A stretch of DNA of 64,000 nucleotides. Source: Agrobacterium tumefaciens (GTDB lineage: Bacteria > Pseudomonadota > Alphaproteobacteria > Rhizobiales > Rhizobiaceae). Location: positions 2,725,001 through 2,789,000 of the forward strand of contig NZ_CP039903.1 in NCBI RefSeq assembly GCF_005221385.1. The letters are read 5' to 3'. Both the position numbers and the translations under genes were made by a program. Shown in pieces: positions 1-9,642 of this stretch. Below the pieces are notes generated by a model, which was given only the letters and a program-made list of their open reading frames with translations, had not been told where the DNA came from and made no database searches. Position 1 is the first letter of the stretch. Each line of letters opens with the position of its first letter.

Positions 1-105
1 GAGAAGGGCAATCATCATGCCGCCCTTGCCGCCGATCAGAAAACCGACACCCATGAACAATGCCGTCATGAAGGCCAGAAGCATTGCCGTGCGCATCATG
101 TTCAT
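1..105 (-). CDS. htpX: Protease HtpX, N-terminal part only
   Basis: The 35 visible codons begin [15 protein letters not shown] and continue with a hydrophobic segment and GGKGG, as at the N-terminus of HtpX, an inner-membrane zinc metalloprotease that degrades misfolded membrane proteins. The catalytic HExxH motif lies beyond the window edge and cannot be checked. An AGGAGA ribosome site precedes the ATG by about ten bases. The gene is divergent from the SDHAF4-like gene. Confidence 0.85.
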   Translation of the reverse strand, partial: MNMMRTAMLLAFMTALFMGVGFLIGGKGGMMIALL

Positions 106-141
106 CGGTTAAAATCTCCTTGTCGTTCATCAGCAACCATT

Positions 142-161
142 GCGGGGTTTATAAACCCCGC
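142..161. promoter_or_regulatory. Perfect 20-bp palindrome between htpX and the SDHAF4-like gene
   Basis: A fully symmetrical 20-mer (GCGGGGTTTA followed by its exact complement) sits between two divergent genes, so it cannot be an ordinary end-of-gene terminator for either. It lies 37 bases upstream of the htpX start and 63 bases upstream of the SDHAF4-like start. It could be an operator for a dimeric regulator or a hairpin in a leader RNA. No known regulator motif was recognised. Confidence 0.5.
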
Positions 162-224
162 TTGATTATATAATCTGGTAAACGCCAAACATATTTCAAT
201 ATCCCGTCATAGGGAGGATTTCTC

Positions 225-425
225 ATGCAAGATGCGGATAATGACAACGGCGCGGAAACGCCGAGACGGCTATCGCCGGCAGCGGAACGTGCCCTGAAAG
301 AAGCCGAAGAGCGACGTCAACAACAGGCAGAGCTTCAATTGCCGCCGGAAACAGGCGGCCGCGGTGGTGCCGAACCCGTTCGTTTCGGTGATTATGAAAT
401 AAAAGGCCGCGCAATCGACTTTTGA
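225..425 (+). CDS. SDHAF4/DUF1674-family protein, probable succinate dehydrogenase assembly factor
   Basis: A 66-residue protein with a charged, low-complexity N-terminal half (RRLSPAAERALKEAEERR) and the conserved C-terminal signature GGRGGAEPVRFGDYE ending in KGRAIDF. This tail defines DUF1674, the bacterial relatives of mitochondrial SDHAF4 (Sdh8), which protects the flavinylated SdhA subunit before complex II is assembled. An AGGGAGG ribosome site lies about eight bases before the ATG. It is a single-gene unit that ends at a hairpin shared with parB. Family assignment is firm; the exact role in this organism is inferred from the family. Confidence 0.82.
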   Translation: MQDADNDNGAETPRRLSPAAERALKEAEERRQQQAELQLPPETGGRGGAEPVRFGDYEIKGRAIDF

Positions 426-440
426 GCCGCACCAGAACAT

Positions 441-465
441 AAATACCCGCCAAAAGCGGGTATTT
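441..465. terminator. Bidirectional terminator between the SDHAF4-like gene and parB
   Basis: A 10-bp perfect stem (AAATACCCGC / GCGGGTATTT) with a 5-base loop lies between convergent genes. The A/T-rich ends of the stem supply a weak U-tract on each strand. A second small inverted repeat (AAATAG-TTGA-CTATTT, 478-493) overlaps the parB stop. Confidence 0.7.
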
Positions 466-487
466 ATCAACAAAAACAAATAGTTGA

Positions 488-1369
488 CTATTTTTGTTCC
501 AGAAGTCGGCAGACCGCTTCCAGCTGTTCAAGCGTGCGGTATCCGATGCGGATTTGCCCGGAACCACCCTTGTGGTTGATCTTTACATCAAGCCCCAGGG
601 CGTCCGACAGGCTTCGCTCCAACGCAATCGTATCAGAATCCTTCTCAGCCGCCGGTCGCTTCTCCGCAACGTCGCCCTGTGACTTAATGTCGTTTTGCGC
701 CAGACGCTCGGCGTCACGCACCGACAATCCCTTGGAGACGATCGTTCTCGCCAGATTTGCCGGATCAGACGTGGAAACAAGCGCCCGCGCGTGGCCCGCG
801 GACAGGGAACCGTCTGCGAGCATATCCCGTACCGGATCGGGAAGTTTTAAAAGCCGGAGGCTGTTTGCAACATGGCTACGGCTCTTGCCAATAATCTCGC
901 CGAGATCATTCTGGGTATAGCCGTGTTCAGCGATCAGCTGTTCATAACCCATCGCCTCTTCAAGTGGGTTCAGGTCTGAACGCTGGACGTTCTCGACAAT
1001 GGCCAACTCAAGCGCAGTGCGGTCGTCCACATCGCGAACGATGACAGGCACATCGGTAAAGCCAGCCAGTTGCGCCGCACGCCAGCGTCTTTCACCGGCA
1101 ATAATCTCGTAACGGTTGACCGCAACCGTCCGCACGACCACAGGCTGAACAATTCCATGCTGGCGAATGGATGCGGCCAGATCCTGCAATTCATTCTCGT
1201 CAAAATGACGCCTTGGGTTTCTTTGGCTGCGAGCGATGAATTCAATCGGAATGGTGCGGTCAGCATTGACGGTACGCTGCGGCTCGCCCACCGGCATCGG
1301 CTGATCCATTTCGCCGATCAATGCAGCAAGACCACGCCCGAGTCGACGCTTGGAAAGATCATCACTCAT
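488..1369 (-). CDS. parB: Chromosome partitioning protein ParB
   Basis: A 293-residue ParB that begins RRLGRGLAALIG, as in chromosomal ParB proteins. It has the ParB/CTP-binding domain with GERRWRAAQLAG near residue 93, the central helix-turn-helix that reads parS, and a C-terminal dimerisation segment. ParB loads on parS as a CTP-dependent clamp and spreads to form the segregation complex, which ParA moves. It lies 30 bases downstream of parA and is probably cotranscribed with it. Several parS or parS-like sites are present in this window, so protein and target are physically close. A GGAG sequence precedes the ATG. Confidence 0.97.
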   Translation of the reverse strand: MSDDLSKRRLGRGLAALIGEMDQPMPVGEPQRTVNADRTIPIEFIARSQRNPRRHFDENELQDLAASIRQHGIVQPVVVRTVAVNRYEIIAGERRWRAAQLAGFTDVPVIVRDVDDRTALELAIVENVQRSDLNPLEEAMGYEQLIAEHGYTQNDLGEIIGKSRSHVANSLRLLKLPDPVRDMLADGSLSAGHARALVSTSDPANLARTIVSKGLSVRDAERLAQNDIKSQGDVAEKRPAAEKDSDTIALERSLSDALGLDVKINHKGGSGQIRIGYRTLEQLEAVCRLLEQK

Positions 1370-1399
1370 AAGATATTACTCCATACATTCCGGCAGACG

Positions 1400-2194
1400 T
1401 CAGGCGGCTTTTCGCAGCCGCTCTCTCTGGATCACTTCCGATGCCAATTGCAAATAGGCCTGGCTACCGGCGCATTTCAGATCATAAAGAATTGCGGGTT
1501 TACCATAAGACGGCGCTTCTGACACACGAACATTACGCGGAATGAGCGTGTGGTAAACCTTTTCACCCAAATGGGCACGTACATCCGTAACAACCTGCTG
1601 CGCAAGATTGTTCCGCGCATCGAACATCGTCAGAACGATACCCTGTATATCAAGCTGCGGATTAACCGAGCCGCGGATCTGGCTGACAGTATCCAACAAC
1701 TGACTAAGACCTTCGAGAGCAAAGAATTCGCATTGCAGCGGCACAAGCACAGAGTGGGCGGCTGTCATGGCATTCATGGTCAGAAGATTGAAAGAGGGCG
1801 GGCAATCGACGAGAATATAGGAATAGTCTCGTGCCTCTTGCGTTTCCATGGCCGCACGCAACAGAAAGACGCGGTTGGAAACATTGGCAACCTGCATCTC
1901 GAAGCCAAGCAAATCCATGGTCGATGGTACGATGTCGAGATTTGGCACTGCCGTCGGAACAGCAACTTCACTAATGGTGTGATCGCCCACCAGAAGATCA
2001 TAGGATGAAAACTTGCGTTCCTTGCGGTCAATTCCAAGCCCGGTACTGGCATTGCCCTGCGGATCCAAATCAATGATCAATACGCGCTCGCCAATAGCCG
2101 CCAGTGCCGTTGCCAGATTAATGGCCGTCGTTGTCTTTCCAACGCCACCTTTCTGGTTTGCGACTGCGATAATCCGGTTTTTTTCAAAAGTCAT
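1400..2194 (-). CDS. parA: Chromosome partitioning ATPase ParA
   Basis: A 264-residue ParA/Soj-type ATPase. The deviant Walker A box KGGVGKT lies at residues 15-21, with DLDPQGNAS and DCPPS further on. These are the signature motifs of the ParA/MinD superfamily. It binds DNA nonspecifically as an ATP dimer and pulls the ParB-parS complex of the newly copied origin across the cell. It follows rsmG by 19 bases and precedes parB, the standard alphaproteobacterial mnmG-rsmG-parA-parB order. Its length is typical of chromosomal rather than plasmid RepA-type ParA. Confidence 0.97.
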   Translation of the reverse strand: MTFEKNRIIAVANQKGGVGKTTTAINLATALAAIGERVLIIDLDPQGNASTGLGIDRKERKFSSYDLLVGDHTISEVAVPTAVPNLDIVPSTMDLLGFEMQVANVSNRVFLLRAAMETQEARDYSYILVDCPPSFNLLTMNAMTAAHSVLVPLQCEFFALEGLSQLLDTVSQIRGSVNPQLDIQGIVLTMFDARNNLAQQVVTDVRAHLGEKVYHTLIPRNVRVSEAPSYGKPAILYDLKCAGSQAYLQLASEVIQRERLRKAA

Positions 2195-2213
2195 GCCGCA
2201 CCTGGCCAGCTTG

Positions 2214-2831
2214 TCAGCGTCTCAAAGTGAGGTTGCTGATTTCAAGAACAACAGAATCTGCCTCAATGGCACTCTGATGTTTTACCAGATCAAACTGCCA
2301 GCGACCATGCGCTTTCTGCACTTCAGAATCATAATCCCGGCCTTTATTAAAATATGCCTTGAGATCGGGATTATTCTGCGCCCAGGGATGTATGTAGTCG
2401 AAAAGCAGATCAAGCTCGGCGAGCGCCCGCGCAGAAACCGCATCGCAGGTTTTGACAATTTCGGGTGCTTTTTCGATCCTTATTGGATGAACACTGCCTC
2501 TCGCCCCGGTTTCCTTCAGGGCAATCCGCAAAAATGCAGCCTTTTTGTTGTTGCTTTCGACCAGATCGACCCAACCATCGCCGAGTTCCGCAAGAAAAAT
2601 AGCGGTAATAACGCCGGGGAAACCACCACCGCTGCCTAAGTCAGCCCATCTCTGTGTCTTGGGAGACAGCTGGAATATCTGGGCACTGTCGGCAACATGC
2701 CTACTCCAAAGCTCTGTGAGAGTGGAGGGCGCGACCAGATTTGTGGTTTTATTCCACTTCTTAAAAAGCTCGACAAAGTGCTCGAGCCTCTCATGTGTTT
2801 CACGTGAAACACTCTGGCCGTTTATCTTCAT
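2214..2831 (-). CDS. rsmG: 16S rRNA (guanine527-N7)-methyltransferase RsmG (GidB)
   Basis: A 205-residue methyltransferase with the SAM-binding signature [10 protein letters not shown] near residue 65, matching RsmG, which makes m7G527 of 16S rRNA; loss of it in other bacteria gives low-level streptomycin resistance. It starts 11 bases after mnmG ends and lies directly upstream of parA. The codons for SVSRETH near the N-terminus overlap a perfect 16-bp parS site, so the sequence is under both coding and centromere constraint. Confidence 0.95.
   Translation of the reverse strand: MKINGQSVSRETHERLEHFVELFKKWNKTTNLVAPSTLTELWSRHVADSAQIFQLSPKTQRWADLGSGGGFPGVITAIFLAELGDGWVDLVESNNKKAAFLRIALKETGARGSVHPIRIEKAPEIVKTCDAVSARALAELDLLFDYIHPWAQNNPDLKAYFNKGRDYDSEVQKAHGRWQFDLVKHQSAIEADSVVLEISNLTLRR
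2796..2811. other. parS site 1, perfect, inside rsmG
   Basis: TGTTTCACGTGAAACA is the exact consensus ParB-binding palindrome and lies within the 5' end of rsmG. It is the only perfect copy seen in the window and lies about 6.6 kb from the proposed origin. Confidence 0.93.
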
Positions 2832-2842
2832 AATCCGACTCG

Positions 2843-4726
2843 CTATTGGTGCATGCGCAATTTTTCGCCTTGCCCGGCAGAACTTTTCCGCAGCAGGGCA
2901 AGCAGCAGGGATATCGCAGCCGGCGTCATACCGTCAACACGCGCCGCCTGCGCAATGTTCTCGGGACGAGCCTTTTCCAACTTTTGTTTAAGTTCGTTGG
3001 AAAGACCTGAGAGGCTCTGGAAATCAAAATCATCCGGGATCTTTCTATCTTCGTCCCTTTTGATATCAACAATGTCCGCGCTCTGCCGCTGCATATAAAC
3101 CGCATAGCTCGCTTCAATTTCCAGAGTTTCTGCAACCTTGCCCCGAAGCGATTCCAGCTCCGGCCAATGCTGCGTGAGGATATCCAGTGTTATATCGGGA
3201 TAAGCGAGTAATTCATAAATGGAACGACGCTGGCCATCTTGATTGAGTTTCAATCCCTGCTTCGCCGCCTGGGAGGGGCTGATGGTAGTTGCCCTCATCA
3301 GCTCACGACCCGATTCCAGATCAGCAATAAATGCCTCAAAGCGCTTTTCGCGCTTGGAACCGATAATGCCGGCGCTTTGGCCAATTGGCGTCAGCCGCAA
3401 ATCGGCATTATCCACCCGCAGGGAGAGCCTATATTCGGCTCTGGACGTGAACATCCGATAGGGCTCGCTCACTCCCTTCGAGGTCAGATCATCGATCATG
3501 ACGCCGATATAGGATTCCGTTCGGCTGAAATAAAGCGGATCGGTATTGCTCGCATACAGAGAAGCGTTCAATCCCGCAACAAGACCCTGAGCGCCGGCTT
3601 CCTCATAACCAGTGGTGCCATTGATCTGTCCCGCGAGGAACAGGCCGGGAATTTTGCGGCATTCAAGCGAGGGCTTGAGTTCCCGCGGATCGACATAGTC
3701 ATATTCAATGGCATAGCCGGGTTGAAGAATAGCAACCTGTTCGAGCCCTGGTATTGTGCGGATAAATTGTTCCTGTACGGACGCGGGAAGGGAGGTCGAG
3801 ATACCATTCGGATAGATGGTATGGTCGTCCAGACCCTCAGGTTCCAGAAATATCTGGTGACCGTCGCGCTCCCCAAAACGGGTGATCTTATCTTCGATGG
3901 ACGGGCAATAGCGTGGGCCAACACCTTCAATCTGTCCAGAATACATCGCCGACAGATGAATATTGTCCTGGATGATCTTATGCCCGGCCGGCGTCGTGCG
4001 AGTCACGCCACATTCGATCTGCGGGTTGAGAATATGATCCGTCATAAACGAAAAGGGCACTGGATCCTCATCCGCCCCCTGCCGATCGACAGCGTCCCAG
4101 TGAATGGTGCGACCATCGAGCCGGGCAGGCGTGCCCGTTTTTAACCGCCCCATGACCAAGCCAAGACGAGAAAGCGTCTCTGAAAGACCCAATGACGGCT
4201 TTTCGCCAACGCGGCCGGCAGGAATCTTTTCGGAACCGATATGAATCAGGCCACGCAGGAAAGTTCCACTGGTCAAAACGGCGGCACCACACGGAATCCG
4301 GCTACCATTCACCATAATAACGGCGGAGACCCGATCATCCACCATTTCAATATCAAAGGCGTCACCCTCAATAATCGTCAAATTTTCAATCGCGTCGATT
4401 TCGCGCTGCATCGCCTCGCGGTAAAGCCGCCTGTCAGCTTGAGTCCGAGGTCCTCGAACCGCAGGGCCTTTTTTACGATTGAGCATGCGAAATTGGATAC
4501 CGGCAGCGTCAGCGACCCGGCCCATCAAACCGTCCAGCGCGTCAATCTCGCGAACCAGATGTCCTTTGCCGAGACCGCCAATCGCAGGGTTGCAGGACAT
4601 CACCCCAATCGTCTCACGCTTATGGGTAACGAGGGCGGTTTTTGCACCATGTCGCGCGGCGGCGGCAGCGGCTTCACTGCCGGCGTGGCCGCCTCCGATA
4701 ACTATGACATCAAATGACTGGTGCAT
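2843..4726 (-). CDS. mnmG: tRNA uridine-5-carboxymethylaminomethyl modification enzyme MnmG (GidA)
   Basis: A 627-residue FAD protein. The N-terminal dinucleotide fold [14 protein letters not shown] is followed by the MnmG signature [15 protein letters not shown] near residue 45. With MnmE it installs cmnm5 or nm5 groups on U34 of several tRNAs, using methylene-tetrahydrofolate and FAD/NADH. The length is typical of the family. It lies 62 bases downstream of mnmE, and the gap holds a parS-like site. Both enzyme partners are therefore adjacent and codirectional. Confidence 0.97.
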   Translation of the reverse strand: MHQSFDVIVIGGGHAGSEAAAAAARHGAKTALVTHKRETIGVMSCNPAIGGLGKGHLVREIDALDGLMGRVADAAGIQFRMLNRKKGPAVRGPRTQADRRLYREAMQREIDAIENLTIIEGDAFDIEMVDDRVSAVIMVNGSRIPCGAAVLTSGTFLRGLIHIGSEKIPAGRVGEKPSLGLSETLSRLGLVMGRLKTGTPARLDGRTIHWDAVDRQGADEDPVPFSFMTDHILNPQIECGVTRTTPAGHKIIQDNIHLSAMYSGQIEGVGPRYCPSIEDKITRFGERDGHQIFLEPEGLDDHTIYPNGISTSLPASVQEQFIRTIPGLEQVAILQPGYAIEYDYVDPRELKPSLECRKIPGLFLAGQINGTTGYEEAGAQGLVAGLNASLYASNTDPLYFSRTESYIGVMIDDLTSKGVSEPYRMFTSRAEYRLSLRVDNADLRLTPIGQSAGIIGSKREKRFEAFIADLESGRELMRATTISPSQAAKQGLKLNQDGQRRSIYELLAYPDITLDILTQHWPELESLRGKVAETLEIEASYAVYMQRQSADIVDIKRDEDRKIPDDFDFQSLSGLSNELKQKLEKARPENIAQAARVDGMTPAAISLLLALLRKSSAGQGEKLRMHQ

Positions 4727-4775
4727 GTTCCCGCGCCTTATCCTAAATCATCCACATAGCCACCACGGTAGCCAA

Positions 4776-4791
4776 TGTTTCACGTGAATCA
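4776..4791. other. parS-like site 2, one mismatch, at the mnmE stop
   Basis: TGTTTCACGTGAATCA differs from the consensus at one base. It lies in the mnmE-mnmG gap, and its last three bases form the mnmE stop codon. Confidence 0.82.
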
Positions 4792-6117
4792 TTTTCCTAT
4801 GCAGAATTCCGAGAAGATTACGCCCAGCAAATCTTCCACATCAACTCGGCCGGTAATGCGCCCAAGCGATGTCGCCGCGAGCCGTAAATATTCTGACCTT
4901 ATCGCAAGGTCCATGGCTTCGGAATCCAGCGCATCACTAACATAGTTCAGCGTCTCTTCAAGTCGTTTTTTATGGCGGGCGCGTGCAGGAACCAGTGTCT
5001 GGCCGCCACCAACGCGGTTCTTGATCTCCTGGGTGATCACCGATCTCAGTTCTTCCAGACCATGTCCCTCTTTGGCAGAGATAGAAAGGTCGAAGGGGGT
5101 TTCTGGGAAATCTGAAGAAAGAGCCGACTTCGTGCGGAGATAGAGGCGACGCGTATTGCTGAATGAAAGAGAGGATTGTTTCGGAAACGAATCGTTATCC
5201 TGAAGTAGCAGAATGAGATCAGCATTTTCGGCTGCCAATTTTGCCCGTCGAACACCCTCCTGTTCGACAACATCCTCAGTCTCCCGGATACCCGCCGTAT
5301 CAAATATCCGGACAAGATAGCCATCCAGATTGATATCAACACTGAGAACGTCCCGCGTCGTGCCCGCTATATCGGTGACGATCGCAACATCGCGGCCGCT
5401 TAGAGCATTAAGCAGGGTGGATTTACCGACGTTAGGCTCGCCGACCAATGCGACCTTAAATCCATCACGGATGATTTCACCGCCAGCACCCTGGCGAAGA
5501 TGATCGGCAATCTCCCGCCGCAGCTGCCACATCGCGTCCCATACCTGAGTTGCAACCGAATCCGGTACGTCGTCTTCATCGGCGAAATCCAGCTCCGCTT
5601 CGATCAATGCGCGGGCCCGCGTTAATCGACCTGCCCAGCCGTCGTAGAGCGCGGAAAGCTTACCCGTGCTCTGCTCCACTGCCAGGCGCCGCTGCATTTC
5701 AGTTTCCGCCTGCAGCAAGTCGGCCAGCCCTTCGACTTCGAGAAGATCCATCTTGCCGTTTTCGAAAGCACGGCGGGAAAATTCACCGGCATCAGCAGGG
5801 CGAACCCTCTCAAGATTCTCCAGCTCGGCAAAAATCGAAGCCAGCACCGCCCTGCTACCATGGCTGTGTATCTCGACACAATCTTCACCCGTGAAGGAAT
5901 TAGGCGCGGGAAAAAGGAGGATCAGTGCCTGATCGATAACTTCATCGTTTCGATTCCGAATCGAACTCAAAACAGCCCGCCTCGGTGACGGGGTTTCTCG
6001 ACCTGTCAGCGTCGTTAGAGTCAGAAATGCTCGCGGACCACTGATCCTGATCACGGCAACGCCCGCCGGCAGAGCGCCGCTTGAAAGCGCATAGATCGTA
6101 TCGGCGGAAGCTGGCAT
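4789..6117 (-). CDS. mnmE: tRNA modification GTPase MnmE (TrmE)
   Basis: An N-terminal folate-binding domain (DTIYALSSGALPAG near the start), a helical region, an inserted G domain with the P-loop GEPNVGKSTL and DIAGTTRD, and the C-terminal FCIGK ending that carries the conserved cysteine. It is the GTPase partner of MnmG in U34 modification. I chose the ATG at 6117 because a GAGG sequence lies six bases before it; a GTG directly in front (6120) would add one residue. Length about 442 residues, normal for MnmE. Confidence 0.96.
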   Translation of the reverse strand: MPASADTIYALSSGALPAGVAVIRISGPRAFLTLTTLTGRETPSPRRAVLSSIRNRNDEVIDQALILLFPAPNSFTGEDCVEIHSHGSRAVLASIFAELENLERVRPADAGEFSRRAFENGKMDLLEVEGLADLLQAETEMQRRLAVEQSTGKLSALYDGWAGRLTRARALIEAELDFADEDDVPDSVATQVWDAMWQLRREIADHLRQGAGGEIIRDGFKVALVGEPNVGKSTLLNALSGRDVAIVTDIAGTTRDVLSVDINLDGYLVRIFDTAGIRETEDVVEQEGVRRAKLAAENADLILLLQDNDSFPKQSSLSFSNTRRLYLRTKSALSSDFPETPFDLSISAKEGHGLEELRSVITQEIKNRVGGGQTLVPARARHKKRLEETLNYVSDALDSEAMDLAIRSEYLRLAATSLGRITGRVDVEDLLGVIFSEFCIGK

Positions 6118-6141
6118 CACTCACCTCGGTTCAAAACAGTC

Positions 6142-6172
6142 AAGCCGCATCCGAATGAACGGACGCGGCTTC
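6142..6172 (-). terminator. Probable terminator downstream of rho
   Basis: AAGCCGCATCCG pairs with CGGACGCGGCTT through a 6-base loop with one A-C mismatch. On the minus strand it follows the rho stop by about 34 bases and is followed by a short T-containing stretch. It also lies just upstream of mnmE, so it could separate the two transcripts. Confidence 0.5.
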
Positions 6173-6205
6173 AAGGTTTTCAGATGAATCCGGCTAAACT
6201 CCGGA

Positions 6206-7471
6206 TCAGGTATTCATGGATTCGAAGAAATCGGAATTATTCTTGGTCTGCTTCAACTTGTCGATCAGGAACTCGATGGCATCCATCGTTCCCATCGGCG
6301 CGAGAATACGACGAAGAACAAAGATTTTCTGCAGGTCCTGACGCGGTACCAGCAGGTCTTCCTTACGGGTACCGGATTTGAGAATATCCAGCGCCGGGAA
6401 GATACGCTTGTCGGCAACCTTACGGTCAAGCACGATTTCCGAGTTGCCGGTACCCTTGAACTCTTCGAAGATCACTTCATCCATACGGCTACCCGTATCG
6501 ATAAGCGCCGTTGCGATGATCGTCAGAGAACCGCCTTCTTCAATGTTACGCGCAGCGCCAAAGAAGCGCTTCGGGCGCTGCAGGGCGTTGGCATCCACAC
6601 CACCGGTCAGAACCTTGCCGGAGGAAGGAACAACCGTGTTATAGGCGCGGCCGAGACGCGTAATGGAATCGAGCAGGATCACAACGTCACGGCCGTGTTC
6701 GACAAGACGCTTCGCCTTTTCGATGACCATTTCAGCGACCTGGACGTGACGGACAGCCGGTTCGTCGAAGGTGGAGGAAACAACCTCGCCCTTGACCGAG
6801 CGCTGCATATCGGTGACTTCTTCCGGACGTTCATCGATCAGAAGAACGATCAGATAACATTCCGGATGGTTTGCCGTGATCGAGTGCGCGATGTTCTGCA
6901 GCAGAACCGTTTTACCGGTTCGCGGCGGCGCGACGATCAAACCACGCTGGCCCTTGCCGAGTGGTGCTACCAGATCGATCACGCGAGACGACAGATCCTT
7001 CGATGTTGGAACATCCAGTTCCATCTTGAAGCGCTCATTCGGGTAGAGCGGCGTCAGATTGTCGAAGTGAACCTTGTGACGGATCTTTTCAGGATCGTCG
7101 AAATTGATCGTGTTCACCTTGAGAAGCGCGAAATAACGTTCGCCTTCCTTCGGACCACGGATCGGTCCCTCAACAGTGTCACCGGTCTTCAAGGAGAAGC
7201 GGCGGATTTGCGAGGGGGAAATATAAATATCGTCCGGACCGGGCAAGTAGTTTGCGTTTGCGGATCGCAGGAACCCGAAACCATCCTGCAGGACTTCAAC
7301 GACACCTTCGCCGATGATTTCGATGTCCTGGCTCGCGAGAACCTTGAGGATTGCGAACATAAGCTCCTGCTTGCGCATGGTGCTCGCATTTTCAACTTCC
7401 AGGGATTCGGCAAAAGTCAGCAAGTCGGTAGGCGATTTGCTCTTAAGTTCCTGAAGCTTCATTTCAGCCAT
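6206..7471 (-). CDS. rho: Transcription termination factor Rho
   Basis: A 421-residue Rho with an N-terminal helical domain ([15 protein letters not shown]), the cold-shock-like RNA-binding domain ([28 protein letters not shown]), and the hexameric ATPase core with the Walker A segment [14 protein letters not shown] and the [13 protein letters not shown] motif. Rho ends transcription by translocating along naked RNA. No good ribosome site was seen before the ATG at 7471; a second in-frame ATG lies three codons in. The 186-base gap upstream presumably holds its promoter. Confidence 0.97.
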   Translation of the reverse strand: MAEMKLQELKSKSPTDLLTFAESLEVENASTMRKQELMFAILKVLASQDIEIIGEGVVEVLQDGFGFLRSANANYLPGPDDIYISPSQIRRFSLKTGDTVEGPIRGPKEGERYFALLKVNTINFDDPEKIRHKVHFDNLTPLYPNERFKMELDVPTSKDLSSRVIDLVAPLGKGQRGLIVAPPRTGKTVLLQNIAHSITANHPECYLIVLLIDERPEEVTDMQRSVKGEVVSSTFDEPAVRHVQVAEMVIEKAKRLVEHGRDVVILLDSITRLGRAYNTVVPSSGKVLTGGVDANALQRPKRFFGAARNIEEGGSLTIIATALIDTGSRMDEVIFEEFKGTGNSEIVLDRKVADKRIFPALDILKSGTRKEDLLVPRQDLQKIFVLRRILAPMGTMDAIEFLIDKLKQTKNNSDFFESMNT

Positions 7472-7657
7472 GAAGGGAAGACCGTCTAATAATGTAATGT
7501 CGGGGGAGGGCGTGTTCGCGAATCAGATGCTGTGGGAAATGCCGCAGAGGACTGAATAATTCACATGCCACGAAGATGAGTGGCCTGAAAATAGCGACTG
7601 AATACGGCCGCTGCAAGAGGAAAGCACGAATTCCGCGAAATTTATCGTCAAAGCCCC

Positions 7658-8203
7658 TTAACCAAAGGGTTTCACAACCACAAGTATGACAATGAGGATC
7701 ATCAGCACGGTTGGAACCTCGTTCATCAACCGCCAGTGACGGGCAGGTCGGGTGTTTTCATCCTTGGCGAAACGTTTGGCGCTGCGGGTGAAATAAACAT
7801 GAGTGGCTGTCAGAAGCACGACCAGCGCGATTTTCGCGTGCAGCCAGCCGCCGGAAAAACCGTAAACCGACCATCCCAGATAGAGCCCCAATATCCAGCT
7901 TATCATCATTGCCGGGTTCATGATCACCTTGATCAACCGCTGCTCCATCACCTTGAAGGTTTCGGATTGCTGCGAACCGGCGGGCGCATCGGTATGATAG
8001 ATGAAAAGCCGCGGCAGATAAAAAATCGCCGCCATCCAGGAGATCACTGCGATGATATGCAGCGCCTTGATCCAGAGATAGAGATCGGCCGGATCGGCGT
8101 AAAACAACAGGGCAACAAAAACCGCAAAAACACCGAGTGCTATACCGGCCCGCAAGGCCGCCCTGTTTCCGGAACGGGGGGAGGTCTGTTTCTCCTCGCT
8201 CAT
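7658..8203 (-). CDS. hemJ: Protoporphyrinogen IX oxidase HemJ
   Basis: A 181-residue membrane protein with about four or five hydrophobic segments and the motif [15 protein letters not shown] near residue 45, where the histidine is a proposed heme ligand in HemJ. It performs the six-electron oxidation of protoporphyrinogen IX in bacteria that lack HemG and HemY. Its start overlaps the hemE stop by four bases, so the two heme-synthesis steps are translationally coupled. The length and the KPFG end match alphaproteobacterial HemJ. Confidence 0.92.
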   Translation of the reverse strand: MSEEKQTSPRSGNRAALRAGIALGVFAVFVALLFYADPADLYLWIKALHIIAVISWMAAIFYLPRLFIYHTDAPAGSQQSETFKVMEQRLIKVIMNPAMMISWILGLYLGWSVYGFSGGWLHAKIALVVLLTATHVYFTRSAKRFAKDENTRPARHWRLMNEVPTVLMILIVILVVVKPFG

Positions 8204-9234
8204 GCCCCGGCTCCGCCAGCACGCACCCGCTGCACCAGTCTGGTAACGTTCTCCGGGTCGGCCTGCGGGGTGATGCCATGGCCCAGATTGAAGATCAGCG
8301 GGCCCTGTCCAAGCGCCTGCAGCACCGCATCGATGCCATCCTGCAAAGCCCGGCCGCCCGCCACCATCAGCATTGGGTCCAGATTGCCCTGCACAGGGCC
8401 TTCCTTCTGCAAGTCCCGGGCGAAGGTCAGCGGCACCGACCAGTCGAGCCCGATGGCGTCTGCACCCGTTTTACGGCGATAATCCTTGAGCAGATAACCG
8501 GCACCCTTGGCGAAGGCGATGATCTTTGCTGAGGGACGACGAGCACGCACCGATGCGATAATGCGGGCAACCGGTTTTACCGCATATTCCTCAAATTCCT
8601 TTTCACCGAGCACGCCGGCCCAGGAATCGAAAATCTGCACCGCATCAGCACCGGCATCGATCTGCGCCACCAGATAATCGGCGGAAACATCGGCGAGAAA
8701 AGCCAAGAGCTTTTCCATCGCCGCGGGTTCCTGATAACCGAACAGCCGCGCTGGCGCCTGATCCGGCGTTCCATGGCCGGCGATCATATAGGTCGCAACT
8801 GTCCAGGGCGCACCGCAGAAGCCCAGAAGCGTCGTTTCATCCGGCAGCGTCTTGCGCAGACGCGAAACGGTTTCGAAAACGGGCGCGAGATGTGCCATCA
8901 CATCAGTCGGATCCAGCTTCTCGATGCCGCTTACATCGATCGGATCCATGGCCGGACCCTTTCCTTCACTGAAGGATACGTTGCGATGAAGCGCGTCAGG
9001 TATCACCAGAATATCGGAAAAGAGAATCGCGGCATCCAGCCCGAACCGGCGAATGGGCTGAAGGGTCACTTCAGTTGCCAGCTCGGGATTATAACAGAGA
9101 TCAAGGAAACTTCCCGCGCTCTTTCGCGTTTCCCTGTACTCCGGAAGATAGCGTCCGGCCTGGCGCATCAGCCATATGGGTGGCGGTGTGACCGTCTGCC
9201 CGTTCAACACCATCATTACCTTGCGTTCGCTCAT
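8200..9234 (-). CDS. hemE: Uroporphyrinogen decarboxylase
   Basis: A 344-residue HemE with the signature [14 protein letters not shown] near residue 24 and [13 protein letters not shown]. It removes four acetate carboxyls from uroporphyrinogen III to give coproporphyrinogen III. The ATG at 9234 is preferred because AGAAG lies nine bases upstream; a TTG three codons earlier (9243) is possible. This is the first gene to the left of the proposed replication origin, the position hemE also has beside the Caulobacter origin. Confidence 0.96.
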   Translation of the reverse strand: MSERKVMMVLNGQTVTPPPIWLMRQAGRYLPEYRETRKSAGSFLDLCYNPELATEVTLQPIRRFGLDAAILFSDILVIPDALHRNVSFSEGKGPAMDPIDVSGIEKLDPTDVMAHLAPVFETVSRLRKTLPDETTLLGFCGAPWTVATYMIAGHGTPDQAPARLFGYQEPAAMEKLLAFLADVSADYLVAQIDAGADAVQIFDSWAGVLGEKEFEEYAVKPVARIIASVRARRPSAKIIAFAKGAGYLLKDYRRKTGADAIGLDWSVPLTFARDLQKEGPVQGNLDPMLMVAGGRALQDGIDAVLQALGQGPLIFNLGHGITPQADPENVTRLVQRVRAGGAGA

Positions 9235-9642
9235 GGCACCCAACTTCTAAAAAATAAAATCAAAGAGATTTAAAAGATTTTCTATTTCTTAGAGTCTGTG
9301 GGTAGCAAGGATTAAAATCATTCCAGTCGAAATGCCGCAGCAGCAGGGTTTGATGGGCATTAGCGGATATTGTTCCACGCAGCATCGCATGCTAAATGGG
9401 AAAACAGATATTTTTAAAGCAATTTCAGTAATTTAGATTGAATTTTGAGAGCATCCCATCTGTGGATAATTTGGGGAAAAGTTTGAACAGTTTTGCGTTC
9501 TTCCAATAATTCACAGGCACGCCGGGGATGATTGCAGCCACTTGCGGATTGTGGAAAAACACCACCTTATTCACGTAGCGGCTCGGCCCTCAGGACAATT
9601 TTGAAGTTTGTCCCGGTTTATCAACAGCGGGAGAAAAACAGC
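9235..9642. other. Probable chromosomal replication origin (oriC)
   Basis: This 408-base gene-free gap lies between hemE (minus) and the DUF299 gene (plus). Nearest hemE is a very AT-rich block (about 9248-9292), a candidate unwinding element, followed by a GANTC site (9292-9296). A cluster of DnaA-box-like 9-mers follows: 9461-9469 (perfect, minus strand), 9472-9480 (TTTTCCCCA, minus), 9507-9515 (TAATTCACA), 9550-9558 (TTTTCCACA, minus, fits TTWTNCACA), 9567-9575 (TTATTCACG) and 9618-9626 (TTATCAACA). Gene direction diverges at this point, and parA/parB and parS-like sites flank it. Origin placement beside hemE is known in Caulobacter. A strand-composition switch at this point was not computed. 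Confidence 0.8.
9461..9469 (-). promoter_or_regulatory. Consensus DnaA box
   Basis: TGTGGATAA is the exact complement of TTATCCACA, the high-affinity DnaA-binding 9-mer. It is the strongest box in the proposed origin. Confidence 0.85.
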
